A DNA stretch of 64,000 nucleotides, taken from CALMFG01 sp963666035. GTDB taxonomy: Bacteria; Bacillota; Clostridia; Christensenellales; CALMFG01. The notes beneath the pieces were generated by a model that was not told where the DNA came from, did no database searches, and was given only the letters and a program-made list of their open reading frames with translations. The stretch covers positions 68,019 through 132,018 of the forward strand of contig CAXXJI010000020.1 of NCBI GenBank assembly GCA_963666035.2. Direction: 5' to 3'. The translations under genes were made by a program, and so were the position numbers. Shown piece after piece: positions 33,485 to 41,962 of this stretch (the first letter of the stretch is position 1; each line of letters begins with the position of its first letter).

Positions 33485-34312
33485 TTACTCCAACCTTTGG
33501 CACCCCGAACACCAATATATCGCGCCGCCCATATAGGCGCACTTTTGTATCTCCGCGCCGCAAACGGGGCAGGGCTTGCCCACTGTGTTTTTGCTCAAAA
33601 TGGTGGTGTAACCGCCGGGATTGCCGAATAAGTCCTTCTCGGTGTCTCTGCCGCCAAGGTTTGTCATTTCGGTCAGCGTGTTTTTAATGGAATCAAACAG
33701 TTTCGCGTATTCTGCGTCGCTGACGGTGTTCATCTTGCGCTTGGGATGAATTTTGGCGTTGAAAAGGATATCCTGCAAAACGCCGTTGCCGAGGCCGGGG
33801 ATGCGCTGGTGGGTGGCCAAAAATGCTTTGGCCGATAGCTTGCCGGAATCATCATCGCGCAGCTGTTCAAAATAGGCGGCATTAAACGCCGCACTGAGGG
33901 GAAGCGGTTTTTCCAGAGCGGCTGTGTAATAATCGCTCTCAAATTCGCCGGACTTAAACGCCAGCACCGCCCCGTACATCTGCAGGGAAACGGTGAGCAC
34001 ACTGCCATCATCAAAAGCAAGATAAAGCTGATGCTTGGCAGGCGCGGTATCGGCCGAAGAGAAATAGCGGATATTCGCGCCGTCGCCTAAAACGATTTTG
34101 GTGTCTCCGGCAGAAATCTCCACCATCGCGCCGATACCTTGGGTGTCGCCGATGACCTGCCCGGCCAGACGGGCGCCATAAGCTTCGGGGTCACCAAAGT
34201 AGAACGCAAACTTATGAGCAGACGCGTTTGCAACAGCGCTTTGAATTCTTTTGCCGCGAATGGTTCCGTTGAGCTGCTTTGCCAGTGTGGTGCTTTCGGG
34301 GATTTCAAGCAT
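33485..34312 (-). CDS. Fpg/Nei-like protein with altered N-terminus
   Basis: A 275-residue protein of the formamidopyrimidine-DNA glycosylase fold. It has the helix-two-turn-helix (ATHQRIPGLGNGVLQDILFNAKIHPKR, residues about 165-190) and a C-terminal four-Cys zinc finger (CPVCGAEIQKC...CSGCQ). Classical Fpg/Nei enzymes begin with Met-Pro-Glu, where Pro is the nucleophile; this one begins MLEIPES, so Pro1 is replaced by Leu. It belongs to a Firmicute branch with this start, which may be non-catalytic or use another residue. AAGGAG precedes the ATG. Confidence 0.85.
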   Translation of the reverse strand: MLEIPESTTLAKQLNGTIRGKRIQSAVANASAHKFAFYFGDPEAYGARLAGQVIGDTQGIGAMVEISAGDTKIVLGDGANIRYFSSADTAPAKHQLYLAFDDGSVLTVSLQMYGAVLAFKSGEFESDYYTAALEKPLPLSAAFNAAYFEQLRDDDSGKLSAKAFLATHQRIPGLGNGVLQDILFNAKIHPKRKMNTVSDAEYAKLFDSIKNTLTEMTNLGGRDTEKDLFGNPGGYTTILSKNTVGKPCPVCGAEIQKCAYMGGAIYWCSGCQRLE

Positions 34313-34337
34313 TTTTTTCTCCTTATATTTAGATCAA

Positions 34338-34904
34338 CTAAAAAATCAGCTTCATCACATATACGCCGTCATCTTCGTCTATTTGCTGATAGCCTAACTC
34401 CTCATACATCCGTTTGGTGCCGCGGTAGCGTTTTTCAGGGCTGTCTTTGCTCTCGAAAGGCAGAGCCAACATGCCGACATACCCTTTTGACTTGAACGCT
34501 TCAGTAATCTGTTTTAACATCTGCCGGGCGACACCCTGTCCGCGATAGTCGGGATGGATGACAAAACACATGGTGGCGCCGAATTTACCTTCAGTCATAT
34601 AGGGCGTGATGTCCTCGGCTACGCGGATATAGCTTGTCGCATCATTGGCGTTGCACCAGCCGATCACGGTATCATTGTCAAAAGCCAAATAACCTTTCAT
34701 GCGCCCCGCTTTTATCTCGGCGATCGCTTCCGCACGGTTTTCTTCGCCAGTACGCGCCATCCACTTTTCATCGGGCAGATCGGCATGATAGAACCGGCAG
34801 TAACAGCCCGACCAGTGCGGTGCGTGCCCAAAGTTCGGGCCGGCGAAAAAGTCGGCGAAGGTTTCGGCGTCCTCGGGCATCAGCGGACGGATATGAATTG
34901 ACAT
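34338..34904 (-). CDS. GNAT family N-acetyltransferase
   Basis: A 188-residue GNAT. IHIRPLMPEDAETFADFF opens the fold, and FVIHPDYRGQGVARQMLKQI is the acetyl-CoA loop; ESKDSPEKRYRGTKRMYEELGY follows. The insertion with HWSGCYCRFYHADLP resembles acetyltransferases with a Cys-rich loop. Start 34904 (MSIHIRP) is preferred because GAGG lies 9 nt before it; an ATG 21 nt upstream is the alternative. Confidence 0.85.
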   Translation of the reverse strand: MSIHIRPLMPEDAETFADFFAGPNFGHAPHWSGCYCRFYHADLPDEKWMARTGEENRAEAIAEIKAGRMKGYLAFDNDTVIGWCNANDATSYIRVAEDITPYMTEGKFGATMCFVIHPDYRGQGVARQMLKQITEAFKSKGYVGMLALPFESKDSPEKRYRGTKRMYEELGYQQIDEDDGVYVMKLIF

Positions 34905-34988
34905 ACATGTTTTCCTCGTATTCATCAGGATATTTTTATTATATCTTAAAGTGCAGCGGGATTAAATGGAAAATTATTCACATTCGAA

Positions 34989-35019
34989 TTGACCGTTTAT
35001 GATATAAAGATGGTATAAT
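34989..35019 (+). promoter_or_regulatory. Probable promoter of the membrane alpha/beta hydrolase gene
   Basis: TTGACC (34989-34994) and TATAAT (35014-35019) with a 19-nt spacer, slightly long. Confidence 0.5.
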
Positions 35020-35053
35020 TGGTGTTGATAGTATTAAACGCTGAGGATGGGCC

Positions 35054-35995
35054 ATGATGAAAAAGAAAAGCGCATTATTATATATTCTGTTGATGATCGC
35101 CGTGCTGATATTGGGGACGCTGGCTGTGGTGCCGTTTTTGACCACGGGCGGCATGCTGGATTTACGGTTGGATTATGAGGACATCGATGCTGCGGATTAT
35201 GGTGTGACCGCCGAAAACGTAACGCTTACCACCGATGACGGTCTTAGGCTGGCGGCGTATTTTGTGGAAGCCGAATCGCCCGAAGGTGCGGTGGTGCTGG
35301 TTTCGGGCATGCATAACCCGCCGGTACGCGATTTTCTAGGCTTTGCAAAGATGTTTCAAGACAACGGATTTTCCACGCTTTTGGTCGAGATGCGGAGCCA
35401 CGGCGACAGCGAGGGCTTTGGAATATCCATGGGTATGAACGAGTGGATGGACGTGAAAGCGGGCGCGGAATACATCGAAGCGCTGAACGAATATAAAGAT
35501 TTGCCGATCATCGCCTACGGTACATCGATGGGTGCGGGCACCGTCATTATCACGGGTGCAAAAGTGGAGGCCATTGACGCGGTTATCAGCGCTTCGGCGT
35601 TTACCCGTTGGAGCGATCTCGTGGCCGCAAACTTGCGCGAGATGGGAGCGCCGGAATGGTATATCACCATCCAAAAACCGTTCTTTGACCTGCATATGGG
35701 GCTAAAATACGGCCTGAATAAGATGCAGTATACGCCGATCAACCAGATGAAGCATTTAAACAAGCCCATTCTTTTGATGCACTCGGAAGGGGACACCCAG
35801 GTGCCATTTTCGAGCCTTGAGCGCCTAAGGCAGGCCGCGCTGAGCGACCCGAACGCCGACATATCCAATATCTATATCTATACGCTGGAAGGCGACTATC
35901 ATTTTATCTGCCGTGAGGATTTGGAAAACGACCCGCGCGGGGACAAGGAATTTAGTCAGGCGGTGCTGGGGTTTTTGGAGCGGATTGGGGAGTAG
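35054..35995 (+). CDS. Membrane-anchored alpha/beta hydrolase
   Basis: A 313-residue protein with one N-terminal membrane helix (LLYILLMIAVLILGTLAVVPFL, residues 7-28), then a hydrolase domain outside or at the membrane: nucleophile motif AYGTSMGAG near residue 158, preceded by LVEMRSHGDSEG, and the acid/His region HSEGDTQVPF and GDYHFICRED. It fits the YfhR/DUF-type extracellular serine hydrolases; substrate unknown. AGGAT precedes the ATG. Monocistronic. Confidence 0.85.
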   Translation: MMKKKSALLYILLMIAVLILGTLAVVPFLTTGGMLDLRLDYEDIDAADYGVTAENVTLTTDDGLRLAAYFVEAESPEGAVVLVSGMHNPPVRDFLGFAKMFQDNGFSTLLVEMRSHGDSEGFGISMGMNEWMDVKAGAEYIEALNEYKDLPIIAYGTSMGAGTVIITGAKVEAIDAVISASAFTRWSDLVAANLREMGAPEWYITIQKPFFDLHMGLKYGLNKMQYTPINQMKHLNKPILLMHSEGDTQVPFSSLERLRQAALSDPNADISNIYIYTLEGDYHFICREDLENDPRGDKEFSQAVLGFLERIGE

Positions 35996-36143
35996 TCTTC
36001 ATATAAAAGGAGAAAGTATAATTCTCTAATATTGTGACAACATCACTTATTTTCCTATCAAAACCAATATAATAAAGGCATAAGAACAAAGCAATCAAGA
36101 CATTATCATAAAGGGTTTTTAAACAGGAAAGAAGGAAAATGCA

Positions 36144-36338
36144 ATGAAAAAAAATGTAGGCAGAACCGATCAAATCGTGCGTTATGTGCTCGCAGTGGTG
36201 CTTTTCAGTCTGTTTATCTTCTTGGACGGCAGTGCCAAGTGGTGGGGTCTTCTGGGCCTCGTTCCGCTGGTCACCGCGCTGGCCGGCACGTGTCCGCTCT
36301 ATTCGATATTTAAAATTTCCACCAAAGGCAAAGGCTAA
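36144..36338 (+). CDS. DUF2892 membrane protein (YgaP-like)
   Basis: A 64-residue protein with two membrane helices. KKNVGRTDQIVRYVLAVVLF and the CPLY motif (ALAGTCPLYSIFKI) are DUF2892 hallmarks, the domain found alone or fused to rhodanese in YgaP. Function unknown. GAAAGAAGGAAAATGCA lies before the start. Confidence 0.85.
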   Translation: MKKNVGRTDQIVRYVLAVVLFSLFIFLDGSAKWWGLLGLVPLVTALAGTCPLYSIFKISTKGKG

Positions 36339-36365
36339 TCTCAATACTTCTCCATAAATAAATAG

Positions 36366-36398
36366 GGGCACTCGGGCAAAACCGGGTGCTTTTTTTGT
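36366..36398 (+). terminator. Terminator after the DUF2892 gene
   Basis: GGCACTCGG and CCGGGTGC around GCAAAA, then TTTTTTTG. Confidence 0.85.
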
Positions 36399-36424
36399 GT
36401 GGAAAGGGTGTGATATAATGGCAT

Positions 36425-36907
36425 ATGATGAAAAATAAATATGCCATTCGGCCGTTAAGCGGGGAAGATATTGAAAAAACCGGTGCACTGGATCTGGTCT
36501 GGCGGGTGTTCTTGGCGTTTGAAGCGCCCGAATATGCACCCGAGGGTGTGCATGAGTTTAAGCAGTATATTGAGCCTAAGGTGGTCAAAGAAAAGATTAA
36601 AACGGGTGTGCTGACCTGTTGGGGCAGCTTTGACGGCGAAAGAATCGTCGGATTGATTGCCGTGCGCCCGCCCTGCCATATTTCGCTGTTGTTTGTGGAC
36701 GCAGCCTATCACCGGCGGGGCATCGCCCGCGCACTGTATGATACCGTGATTTTGCACTGCAAACAGCCGGAAGAGCCCTTGGAAGTGACAGTCAATTCTT
36801 CACCCTACGCCAAGGAAGTTTATCTGCGGCTGGGGTTTGTCCCAACTGAATCCGAAAAAACCGTGAGCGGCATCCGCTTTACCCCGATGAAGCATATTAT
36901 CCCCTAA
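36425..36907 (+). CDS. GNAT family N-acetyltransferase
   Basis: A 160-residue GNAT: IRPLSGEDIEKTGALDLVWRVFLAFEAPEY at the start, LLFVDAAYHRRGIARALYDT as the acetyl-CoA loop, and VNSSPYAKEVYLRLGFVPTE. Homologues are annotated only as GNATs. A TATAAT sits 6 nt before ATG 36425 with no ribosome site between, so the message may be leaderless. First of three packed genes (GNAT, VOC, GNAT). Confidence 0.88.
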   Translation: MMKNKYAIRPLSGEDIEKTGALDLVWRVFLAFEAPEYAPEGVHEFKQYIEPKVVKEKIKTGVLTCWGSFDGERIVGLIAVRPPCHISLLFVDAAYHRRGIARALYDTVILHCKQPEEPLEVTVNSSPYAKEVYLRLGFVPTESEKTVSGIRFTPMKHIIP

Positions 36908-36919
36908 AGGAGAAACGAA

Positions 36920-37366
36920 ATGAACCGAATCACCATGATTTCGCTGGGCGTGAAGGATATGAAGGTCAGTTTGAAGTTCTATAAGGATATCGGGTTTAAA
37001 ACATACGAGACGCAAGAGTGCCCGCCGATTGTGTTTTTTGATAATGCGGGCACCAAGCTGGCGCTGTATTCGCTGGAGGGGCTGGCCAAGGACATCAATG
37101 AGGCCAACCCGCCCAAGCTTTGCGGCGATGCGTTTGGCGGCATCACGCTGGCCTGCAACGTTCAGACCGAAAAAGAAGTAGACGACTTTATGGCGTTGGT
37201 GGCCTCTAAGGGCGGGGAGATTGTGAAGCGCCCGCAGAAGGTCTTTTGGGGCGGCTATAGCGGTTATTTTCGCGACCCCAACGGGGTTTACTGGGAAGTG
37301 GCCTACGGCCCGCAGTTTGAATACGATGAAAACGGGATGTTGAAAGTGGAAAACTTGGTGGAGTAG
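36920..37366 (+). CDS. VOC family protein (glyoxalase/dioxygenase fold)
   Basis: A 148-residue vicinal-oxygen-chelate protein. ITMISLGVKDMKVSLKFYKDIGF opens the first beta-alpha-beta-beta-beta unit, and GGYSGYFRDPNGVYWEVAYGP ends the second, with the metal-ligand Glu in YWEVA. Glyoxalase, antibiotic-binding and dioxygenase members share this fold, so the reaction is not assigned. AAAGGAG precedes it. Confidence 0.9.
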   Translation: MNRITMISLGVKDMKVSLKFYKDIGFKTYETQECPPIVFFDNAGTKLALYSLEGLAKDINEANPPKLCGDAFGGITLACNVQTEKEVDDFMALVASKGGEIVKRPQKVFWGGYSGYFRDPNGVYWEVAYGPQFEYDENGMLKVENLVE

Positions 37367-37368
37367 AT

Positions 37369-37815
37369 ATGAAGATTGTCAAAATCAGCGAAAACAAAAA
37401 GCAATATCTCGACCTGCTTTTGCTGGCCGATGAGCAGGAGGATATGATTGACCGCTACTTAATGCGTGGGGATATGTTTGTGCTGGATGACGGCGGCGTT
37501 GTGGCCGAATGCGTGGTGACGCGAGAGGCCGAAGGGGTATATGAGATTAAAAACATTGCGGTACGTCCAGACGCACAGCGAAAAGGCTACGGGCGCGCGC
37601 TGATTGAATTCGTTTTTGACCAATATGCGGACTTAAAAACCCTGCTGGTGGGCACAGGCGACAGCGACTGGACGCTTAGCTTCTATCAAGCCTGCGGGTT
37701 TACCGAATCCCACCGCGTGAAAAACTATATGATCGACCATTACAACCAGCCGATTTTTGAGAACGGGAAACAACTTTTCGATCAGGTGGTGTTAATGCGC
37801 GTGAAAAAAGATTAG
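37369..37815 (+). CDS. GNAT family N-acetyltransferase
   Basis: A 148-residue GNAT of the YvbK-like type: DRYLMRGDMFVLDDGGVVAECVV, IKNIAVRPDAQRKGYGRALIEFV (acetyl-CoA loop), VGTGDSDWTLSFYQACGFTESHRV. It begins 2 nt after the VOC gene stop and its stop codon overlaps that of a small minus-strand frame. Confidence 0.9.
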   Translation: MKIVKISENKKQYLDLLLLADEQEDMIDRYLMRGDMFVLDDGGVVAECVVTREAEGVYEIKNIAVRPDAQRKGYGRALIEFVFDQYADLKTLLVGTGDSDWTLSFYQACGFTESHRVKNYMIDHYNQPIFENGKQLFDQVVLMRVKKD

Positions 37816-37991
37816 AAGCTTTTAAAAAAGTCCGCCATCTCCGCAATCACATCCCGGCTTTTCTCGGATTCAGCGCGCATCATGGGGAAAATGTGCTCAT
37901 ACGTTTTGCCCGGCGCTTTCGGATATACCCCGATCAAGGAAGCATTTCCAGTGCCATATTCCAAAATGTTGGCCGCAAAACGCCGAATCAT
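37812..37991 (-). CDS. Possible small protein of unknown function
   Basis: A 59-residue frame, MIRRFAANILEYGTGNASLI then GVYPKAPGKTYEHIFPMM and a charged helical tail. AAAGGATGG lies 8 nt before this ATG; another ATG 12 nt upstream is too close to the site. The amphipathic start followed by a short segment and PKAP recalls cyclic-peptide (AgrD-like) precursors, but no agrB or agrC is nearby and the tail is long, so I do not assign that. Its stop overlaps the GNAT stop by 3 bp. Confidence 0.4.
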   Translation of the reverse strand: MIRRFAANILEYGTGNASLIGVYPKAPGKTYEHIFPMMRAESEKSRDVIAEMADFFKSF

Positions 37992-38138
37992 GTTTTTTGC
38001 CATCCTTTAAACAATTCCTATGGCGGACACCTCATTAGGCGTTATTAGAATATTATAGGGCGGTTTAGTAATAATTATCAGAAATGTTCGCAACAGTGAG
38101 ATATGAAAAGGAAATGGTCCGTGTGAGCCATTATGTTA

Positions 38139-38167
38139 TTGTAAAATATGTAAAAATATTATACTAT
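38139..38167 (+). promoter_or_regulatory. Probable promoter of the TRADD-N-associated membrane gene
   Basis: TTGTAA (38139-38144), 17-nt spacer, TACTAT (38162-38167), in a markedly A+T-rich stretch unlike the surrounding coding DNA. Confidence 0.5.
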
Positions 38168-38208
38168 TAAATGGTAAAAAATAATAAATACGAAAGGATA
38201 TAGACATT

Positions 38209-38805
38209 ATGGAGTACATTTCGTTAATTATTGGTGTTGCATCCTTAGTAATTGCCATTATTGCGCTCATCATTATGAATTACAAATCACAAAAGAACAG
38301 AACAGAGATTGAAAAAAATGTTGAAAACATGAAGACGGAGGAGTTTGCGCTGGATGTTCTTGCGCTGGAGGGAAAAGGCGTCAGCCAAGATATCGTGGGA
38401 CAAGCGCGAGATAAGATTGTTGTCGGGTTACTGAAAAATTATCACGAGCAAGCGCTGCTGCAAGCGTCGGTACAGTTCTGGTTCAGCCTGTTTGCGGCGG
38501 TCGCAGGGTTTGTATTCATTATCATCATGATATTAAATAATACACACGATATGGAGTGGTTTGATTATGTGGTGAAGATATTACCGGGGGTTATCATCGA
38601 AGCGATTTCGGCTTTGTTCTTCCAGCAGTCAAAAGAGATCAGAGACCGCGCCACCGAGTTTTTTGATCGCTTACGTGAAGACGATAAAATTGACAAAAGT
38701 ATGGATATTGCGGAATCCATACCGGATGAAAGCTTGAGATCGGAAGTGAAAGCAAAAATTGCGCTTCATATCAGCGGTATCGGAGCCGAAGAAGAAAAAG
38801 AATAG
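38209..38805 (+). CDS. TRADD-N-associated two-TM domain protein
   Basis: A 198-residue membrane protein: one N-terminal helix (residues 3-23), a soluble helical part (RTEIEKNVENMKTEEFALDVL), then two membrane helices (FWFSLFAAVAGFVFIIIMIL and VKILPGVIIEAISALFF), and a charged helical tail (FDRLREDDKIDKSMDIAESI). The segment LPGVIIEAISALFFQQSKEIRDRATEFFD is the signature of the TRADD-N-associated 2-TM domain described in bacterial conflict systems. Usually it is joined to a sensor or effector domain; here it stands alone with an extra N-terminal helix. Role in defence is inferred only. Confidence 0.7.
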   Translation: MEYISLIIGVASLVIAIIALIIMNYKSQKNRTEIEKNVENMKTEEFALDVLALEGKGVSQDIVGQARDKIVVGLLKNYHEQALLQASVQFWFSLFAAVAGFVFIIIMILNNTHDMEWFDYVVKILPGVIIEAISALFFQQSKEIRDRATEFFDRLREDDKIDKSMDIAESIPDESLRSEVKAKIALHISGIGAEEEKE

Positions 38806-38822
38806 AAAGGCATAAAAATAAC

Positions 38823-38862
38823 CGCACCCAAAGGATTTTCCCTAGGGTGCGATTTTGTTTTT
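38823..38862. terminator. Bidirectional terminator
   Basis: CGCACCC and GGGTGCG around a 15-nt loop, T-rich after on plus and A-rich before. Shared with the DUF4914 gene on the other strand. Confidence 0.75.
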
Positions 38863-38877
38863 TAAGATTTTTTGGTT

Positions 38878-40749
38878 TTACAGCCTGATGGGCAGAATCG
38901 CCTCATAATCGGCGGCCGAGCCTTTATCCAAACAGACTTCAATCAGCTGTTTGCCCAGCGGATTCAATTTGCTGTTGTTAAACTTTTTAAGCTCCTGTTT
39001 AAAAAACTGGAACAGCATCTTATTGCCCGCATCAAAGCCTGCGTCGCCCACTTCGTATTGCAGGTTGGTTTGCAGCATGCCTTTGGGCAGGTAGGTGCCG
39101 TCCACTTTGACCGATTCCAGTGCATAGCCGAGCAGGTGCGAGCGGCTCTCCACCAGCTGGTCGGCGGGAAATTTGGCACTGCCGCGGCGGGCCAGGTATT
39201 CGCGCGTAATCCATTGGGGCATAAAGCCCATCTTGAACACGCCGATATGCTGATTGGGGATGAGAATATGGCGAGTGCGGTGCGCGTTTACAAACTGCTC
39301 TAAAAGCAAATTGGCCTGCGTGGTCATATCGCCGGTGGCAAACGGCCAGTAAGAACCGATGCCTTCACTGGTCATGCTGCCGTCCGAGATGATGCTGGGG
39401 TTGTCAAAGCCTCTGGGGGCCACCAGACGCCACAGCCAGGCGAGCCCGGGGGGCAGGATATGGAACAATCCCAAGATACCGTAGGAAGGCGCTTCTTTGG
39501 TGCAGGGCGGCGTGCGCACACCGAAACTGCGTACATCCACTTCCACCGGTCCCTGGACTACATCCGGAACAAAGTCGCGAGGCATAATCACCCGCGGATT
39601 GGGGCAGGGTTTGCCGTTTGAATCCATCGTATGCTCCCAGATGAGGCAGGTGGCGTTCGGCACGCCTTCAATGTTCAAGAAGATCAGCGGCTCTTTCGGG
39701 TGCGTCGCCAGCTTTTCGTGCAGGGGTGACGTACCATATTCGTCGATATGATTGATGCGCAAAAACCAGCCGTTTTCTGCATCCTCCACCGAGAGCAGAC
39801 CACTGTCGGTCTGAATACTCGGATGGCAAAGCGCCATATCGTCCACCACAGGGCGAAGCGTACAGGTTTCACGCATGATGATGAAGTGCTTGAATTTTGT
39901 CTTCATGTTGACGCCGACCAGAACCTGTCCGTTTTCTTCACGGTGGATGGGCTCAATCATCTCGCTTTTTCCGCCGCCGCTGGCGCCTTCATGCATGATG
40001 GTGATGACGTTGTCGTAAGGAGTGACCACCTGCACTGCTGATGCGTGCGCGGTGACCCAGCCTTCTTTTTCGCCGATGTTCAAAAGAAAACCATATACAC
40101 CTTTTTTGGCGCTGGGGCCGGGGTAGAGGTTGTAGGAAAACAGCTCATGCATCTCGGAGCGGCGGTTGTGCACCACAATCTGCTTGCCGTCAAAATGCGT
40201 ATGCCGAAAAGGCGGCGCAAGATAGATGACGGCTTGCGGTGTGAAATCATCCGATAGATTGCTCGACGGAATATAGCCTTGCAGGTCGGCAAGCCCCGCG
40301 GCAAAAAAGCCTGCATTTTTCGGTGCGATCAACAGTGAAGGATATCCGGTCTTGGCGTCCCCCGACATAAATGGGATGACGATCAAAGATTGATTTTTCA
40401 GCCATGCGAAGGTCGCCAGCCGCAAGTCTTCAAATTTGCCTCCAAACGTTTTTTTGTAGGTCGGCTTTTGTGTGGGCGCATCGTCTCCGATAATCAGGCT
40501 GTCCGGGTCCCGACGCCGCATATAGTCTTCGTAGTAGTTTACGGCCAAACCGTTTTTGCACTTAACCACATTTGCTTCTTTGATGTAGCCCTTGCCCGGG
40601 ACATCATAGCCGACTTCAAAGCGTTCTGCTTCTCCGCCCATGGCAAGCGACAGCATCTCATCCCTTGAGGCAGGGAAGATGACTTCTTTTGCGTTTACGA
40701 GGATATCATGGATATACTCTGGCACATTCAACGCATCGATTTTCACCAT
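38878..40749 (-). CDS. DUF4914 protein, PEPCK-like P-loop
   Basis: A 623-residue protein matching the Firmicute family DUF4914. It carries a kinase-type P-loop, MHEGASGGGKSEM (near residue 255), like the GxSGxGKT loop of PEP carboxykinases, with MREETC-like and NPRVIMPRDFVPDVVQGPVEVDVRSFGVRTPPC segments later. The fold therefore resembles a PEPCK-class nucleotide-dependent enzyme, but its reaction is unknown. Start 40749 (MVKIDAL) is fixed by AAGGAG nine bases before; an upstream in-frame ATG lacks one. It is divergent from the ZIP gene. Confidence 0.82.
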   Translation of the reverse strand: MVKIDALNVPEYIHDILVNAKEVIFPASRDEMLSLAMGGEAERFEVGYDVPGKGYIKEANVVKCKNGLAVNYYEDYMRRRDPDSLIIGDDAPTQKPTYKKTFGGKFEDLRLATFAWLKNQSLIVIPFMSGDAKTGYPSLLIAPKNAGFFAAGLADLQGYIPSSNLSDDFTPQAVIYLAPPFRHTHFDGKQIVVHNRRSEMHELFSYNLYPGPSAKKGVYGFLLNIGEKEGWVTAHASAVQVVTPYDNVITIMHEGASGGGKSEMIEPIHREENGQVLVGVNMKTKFKHFIIMRETCTLRPVVDDMALCHPSIQTDSGLLSVEDAENGWFLRINHIDEYGTSPLHEKLATHPKEPLIFLNIEGVPNATCLIWEHTMDSNGKPCPNPRVIMPRDFVPDVVQGPVEVDVRSFGVRTPPCTKEAPSYGILGLFHILPPGLAWLWRLVAPRGFDNPSIISDGSMTSEGIGSYWPFATGDMTTQANLLLEQFVNAHRTRHILIPNQHIGVFKMGFMPQWITREYLARRGSAKFPADQLVESRSHLLGYALESVKVDGTYLPKGMLQTNLQYEVGDAGFDAGNKMLFQFFKQELKKFNNSKLNPLGKQLIEVCLDKGSAADYEAILPIRL

Positions 40750-40853
40750 CGTATTTTTCTCCTTTTTAAGATGAAAATTTAATAAATTAATCGATACTAG
40801 CATATAATAAATACCTTGGCAACAAAAATTTTAGCTTTTTTAAGGGCTTCGGG

Positions 40854-40883
40854 TTGCCTGTAATGCCGCCTTCACGGTATAAT
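40854..40883 (+). promoter_or_regulatory. Promoter of the ZIP transporter gene
   Basis: TTGCCT (40854-40859), 18-nt spacer, TATAAT (40878-40883). Confidence 0.65.
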
Positions 40884-40929
40884 GATATATCTTTTTTAGA
40901 TTAACATTAAAAAATAGAAGGAGAAGGAT

Positions 40930-41739
40930 ATGATTGCTTTTCTTGAACAACAGACACCGGTCTTACAGGCGCTGTGCGGAACACTGTTTACCTATGGCGT
41001 CACGGCATTGGGCGCGGCAATGGTGTTTTTCTTTAAACGCATTAATAAAAAGGTTTTGGACGCCATGTTGGGGTTTGCCAGCGGCGTAATGATCGCAGCC
41101 AGCTTTTTTTCTCTGTTGGCGCCGGCGGTACAGATGAGTGAGGATATCGGAGCCAGATCATGGCTGACGGTCGGAATCGGGTTCTTTGCCGGTTGTTTGT
41201 TTCTGTTTTTGGCGGACAAGCTTCTGCCGCATATGCATGTGACGGGCGATGTGATTAAAAAAGAAGGCGTATCCAATCACTGGAAAAAATCGATTCTTTT
41301 GGTCACTGCCATTACGATCCACAATATTCCGGAAGGTCTCGCTGTGGGCGTGGCTTTCGGTGCGGCTGCGGCGGGTTTGCCGGGGGCGTCTATCGCGGGT
41401 GCGGTGGCTTTGGCACTGGGTATCGGCCTGCAGAACTTCCCCGAAGGCGCGGCGGTATCGGTGCCGCTTCGGCGGGAAGGTTTTTCGCGCAGTAAGAGCT
41501 TTTTCTGGGGACAGCTTTCGGGCATTGTCGAGCCGATCGCTGGTGTACTCGGAGCTTTTGCGGTCATCGCTTTTCGGCCGATTCTGCCGTACGCGTTGGC
41601 GTTTGCGGCAGGCGCAATGATCTATGTAGTGGCTGAGGAATTGATTCCCGAAGCGCACGCGGGACATTCGGATATCGCCACCATGGGACTGGTTATCGGG
41701 TTTTTGGTGATGATGATGATGGATGTGGGGTTAGGATAA
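40930..41739 (+). CDS. ZIP-family metal transporter
   Basis: A 269-residue membrane protein with eight helices. The metal-binding helices are intact: HNIPEGLAVGVAFG (TM4) and QNFPEGAAVSVPL (TM5), with a His-containing loop (LLPHMHVTGD) between TM3 and TM4 and EELIPEAHAGH at the end. This is the ZupT/GufA group, which imports Zn2+ and other divalent metals. AAGGAGAAGG lies before the ATG, and a terminator follows. Confidence 0.93.
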   Translation: MIAFLEQQTPVLQALCGTLFTYGVTALGAAMVFFFKRINKKVLDAMLGFASGVMIAASFFSLLAPAVQMSEDIGARSWLTVGIGFFAGCLFLFLADKLLPHMHVTGDVIKKEGVSNHWKKSILLVTAITIHNIPEGLAVGVAFGAAAAGLPGASIAGAVALALGIGLQNFPEGAAVSVPLRREGFSRSKSFFWGQLSGIVEPIAGVLGAFAVIAFRPILPYALAFAAGAMIYVVAEELIPEAHAGHSDIATMGLVIGFLVMMMMDVGLG

Positions 41740-41758
41740 CGAATCAATAAATATAGCA

Positions 41759-41800
41759 AAAGACAGCTGAAAGTTTGACTTCTCGGCTGTCTTTTTTATA
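41759..41800 (+). terminator. Terminator after the ZIP gene
   Basis: AAGACAGC and GCTGTCTT around an 18-nt loop, then TTTTTATA. Confidence 0.85.
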
Positions 41801-41853
41801 TGGAATTTTTCTTAGATGGATTATGTGTAATTGTATTAGATATACATTTATGG

Positions 41854-41882
41854 TTGTTGACGGGGGATTTCTGAACTATAAT
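41854..41882 (+). promoter_or_regulatory. Probable promoter of the three-repeat zinc-ribbon gene
   Basis: TTGTTG (41854-41859), 17-nt spacer, TATAAT (41877-41882). A palindrome ATGCATATGCAT lies downstream near 41920. Confidence 0.5.
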
Positions 41883-41962
41883 ATATTGGTTAGTATATGT
41901 AATCAAATTCAACTTGGCATGCATATGCATTTCTAAAAAAGTCTGTTTTCAGGAGGAAGAAA

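Noticed and set aside
37812..38003. Agr quorum-sensing locus
   Set aside because: No agrB, agrC or agrA nearby and the small frame is longer than typical precursors.
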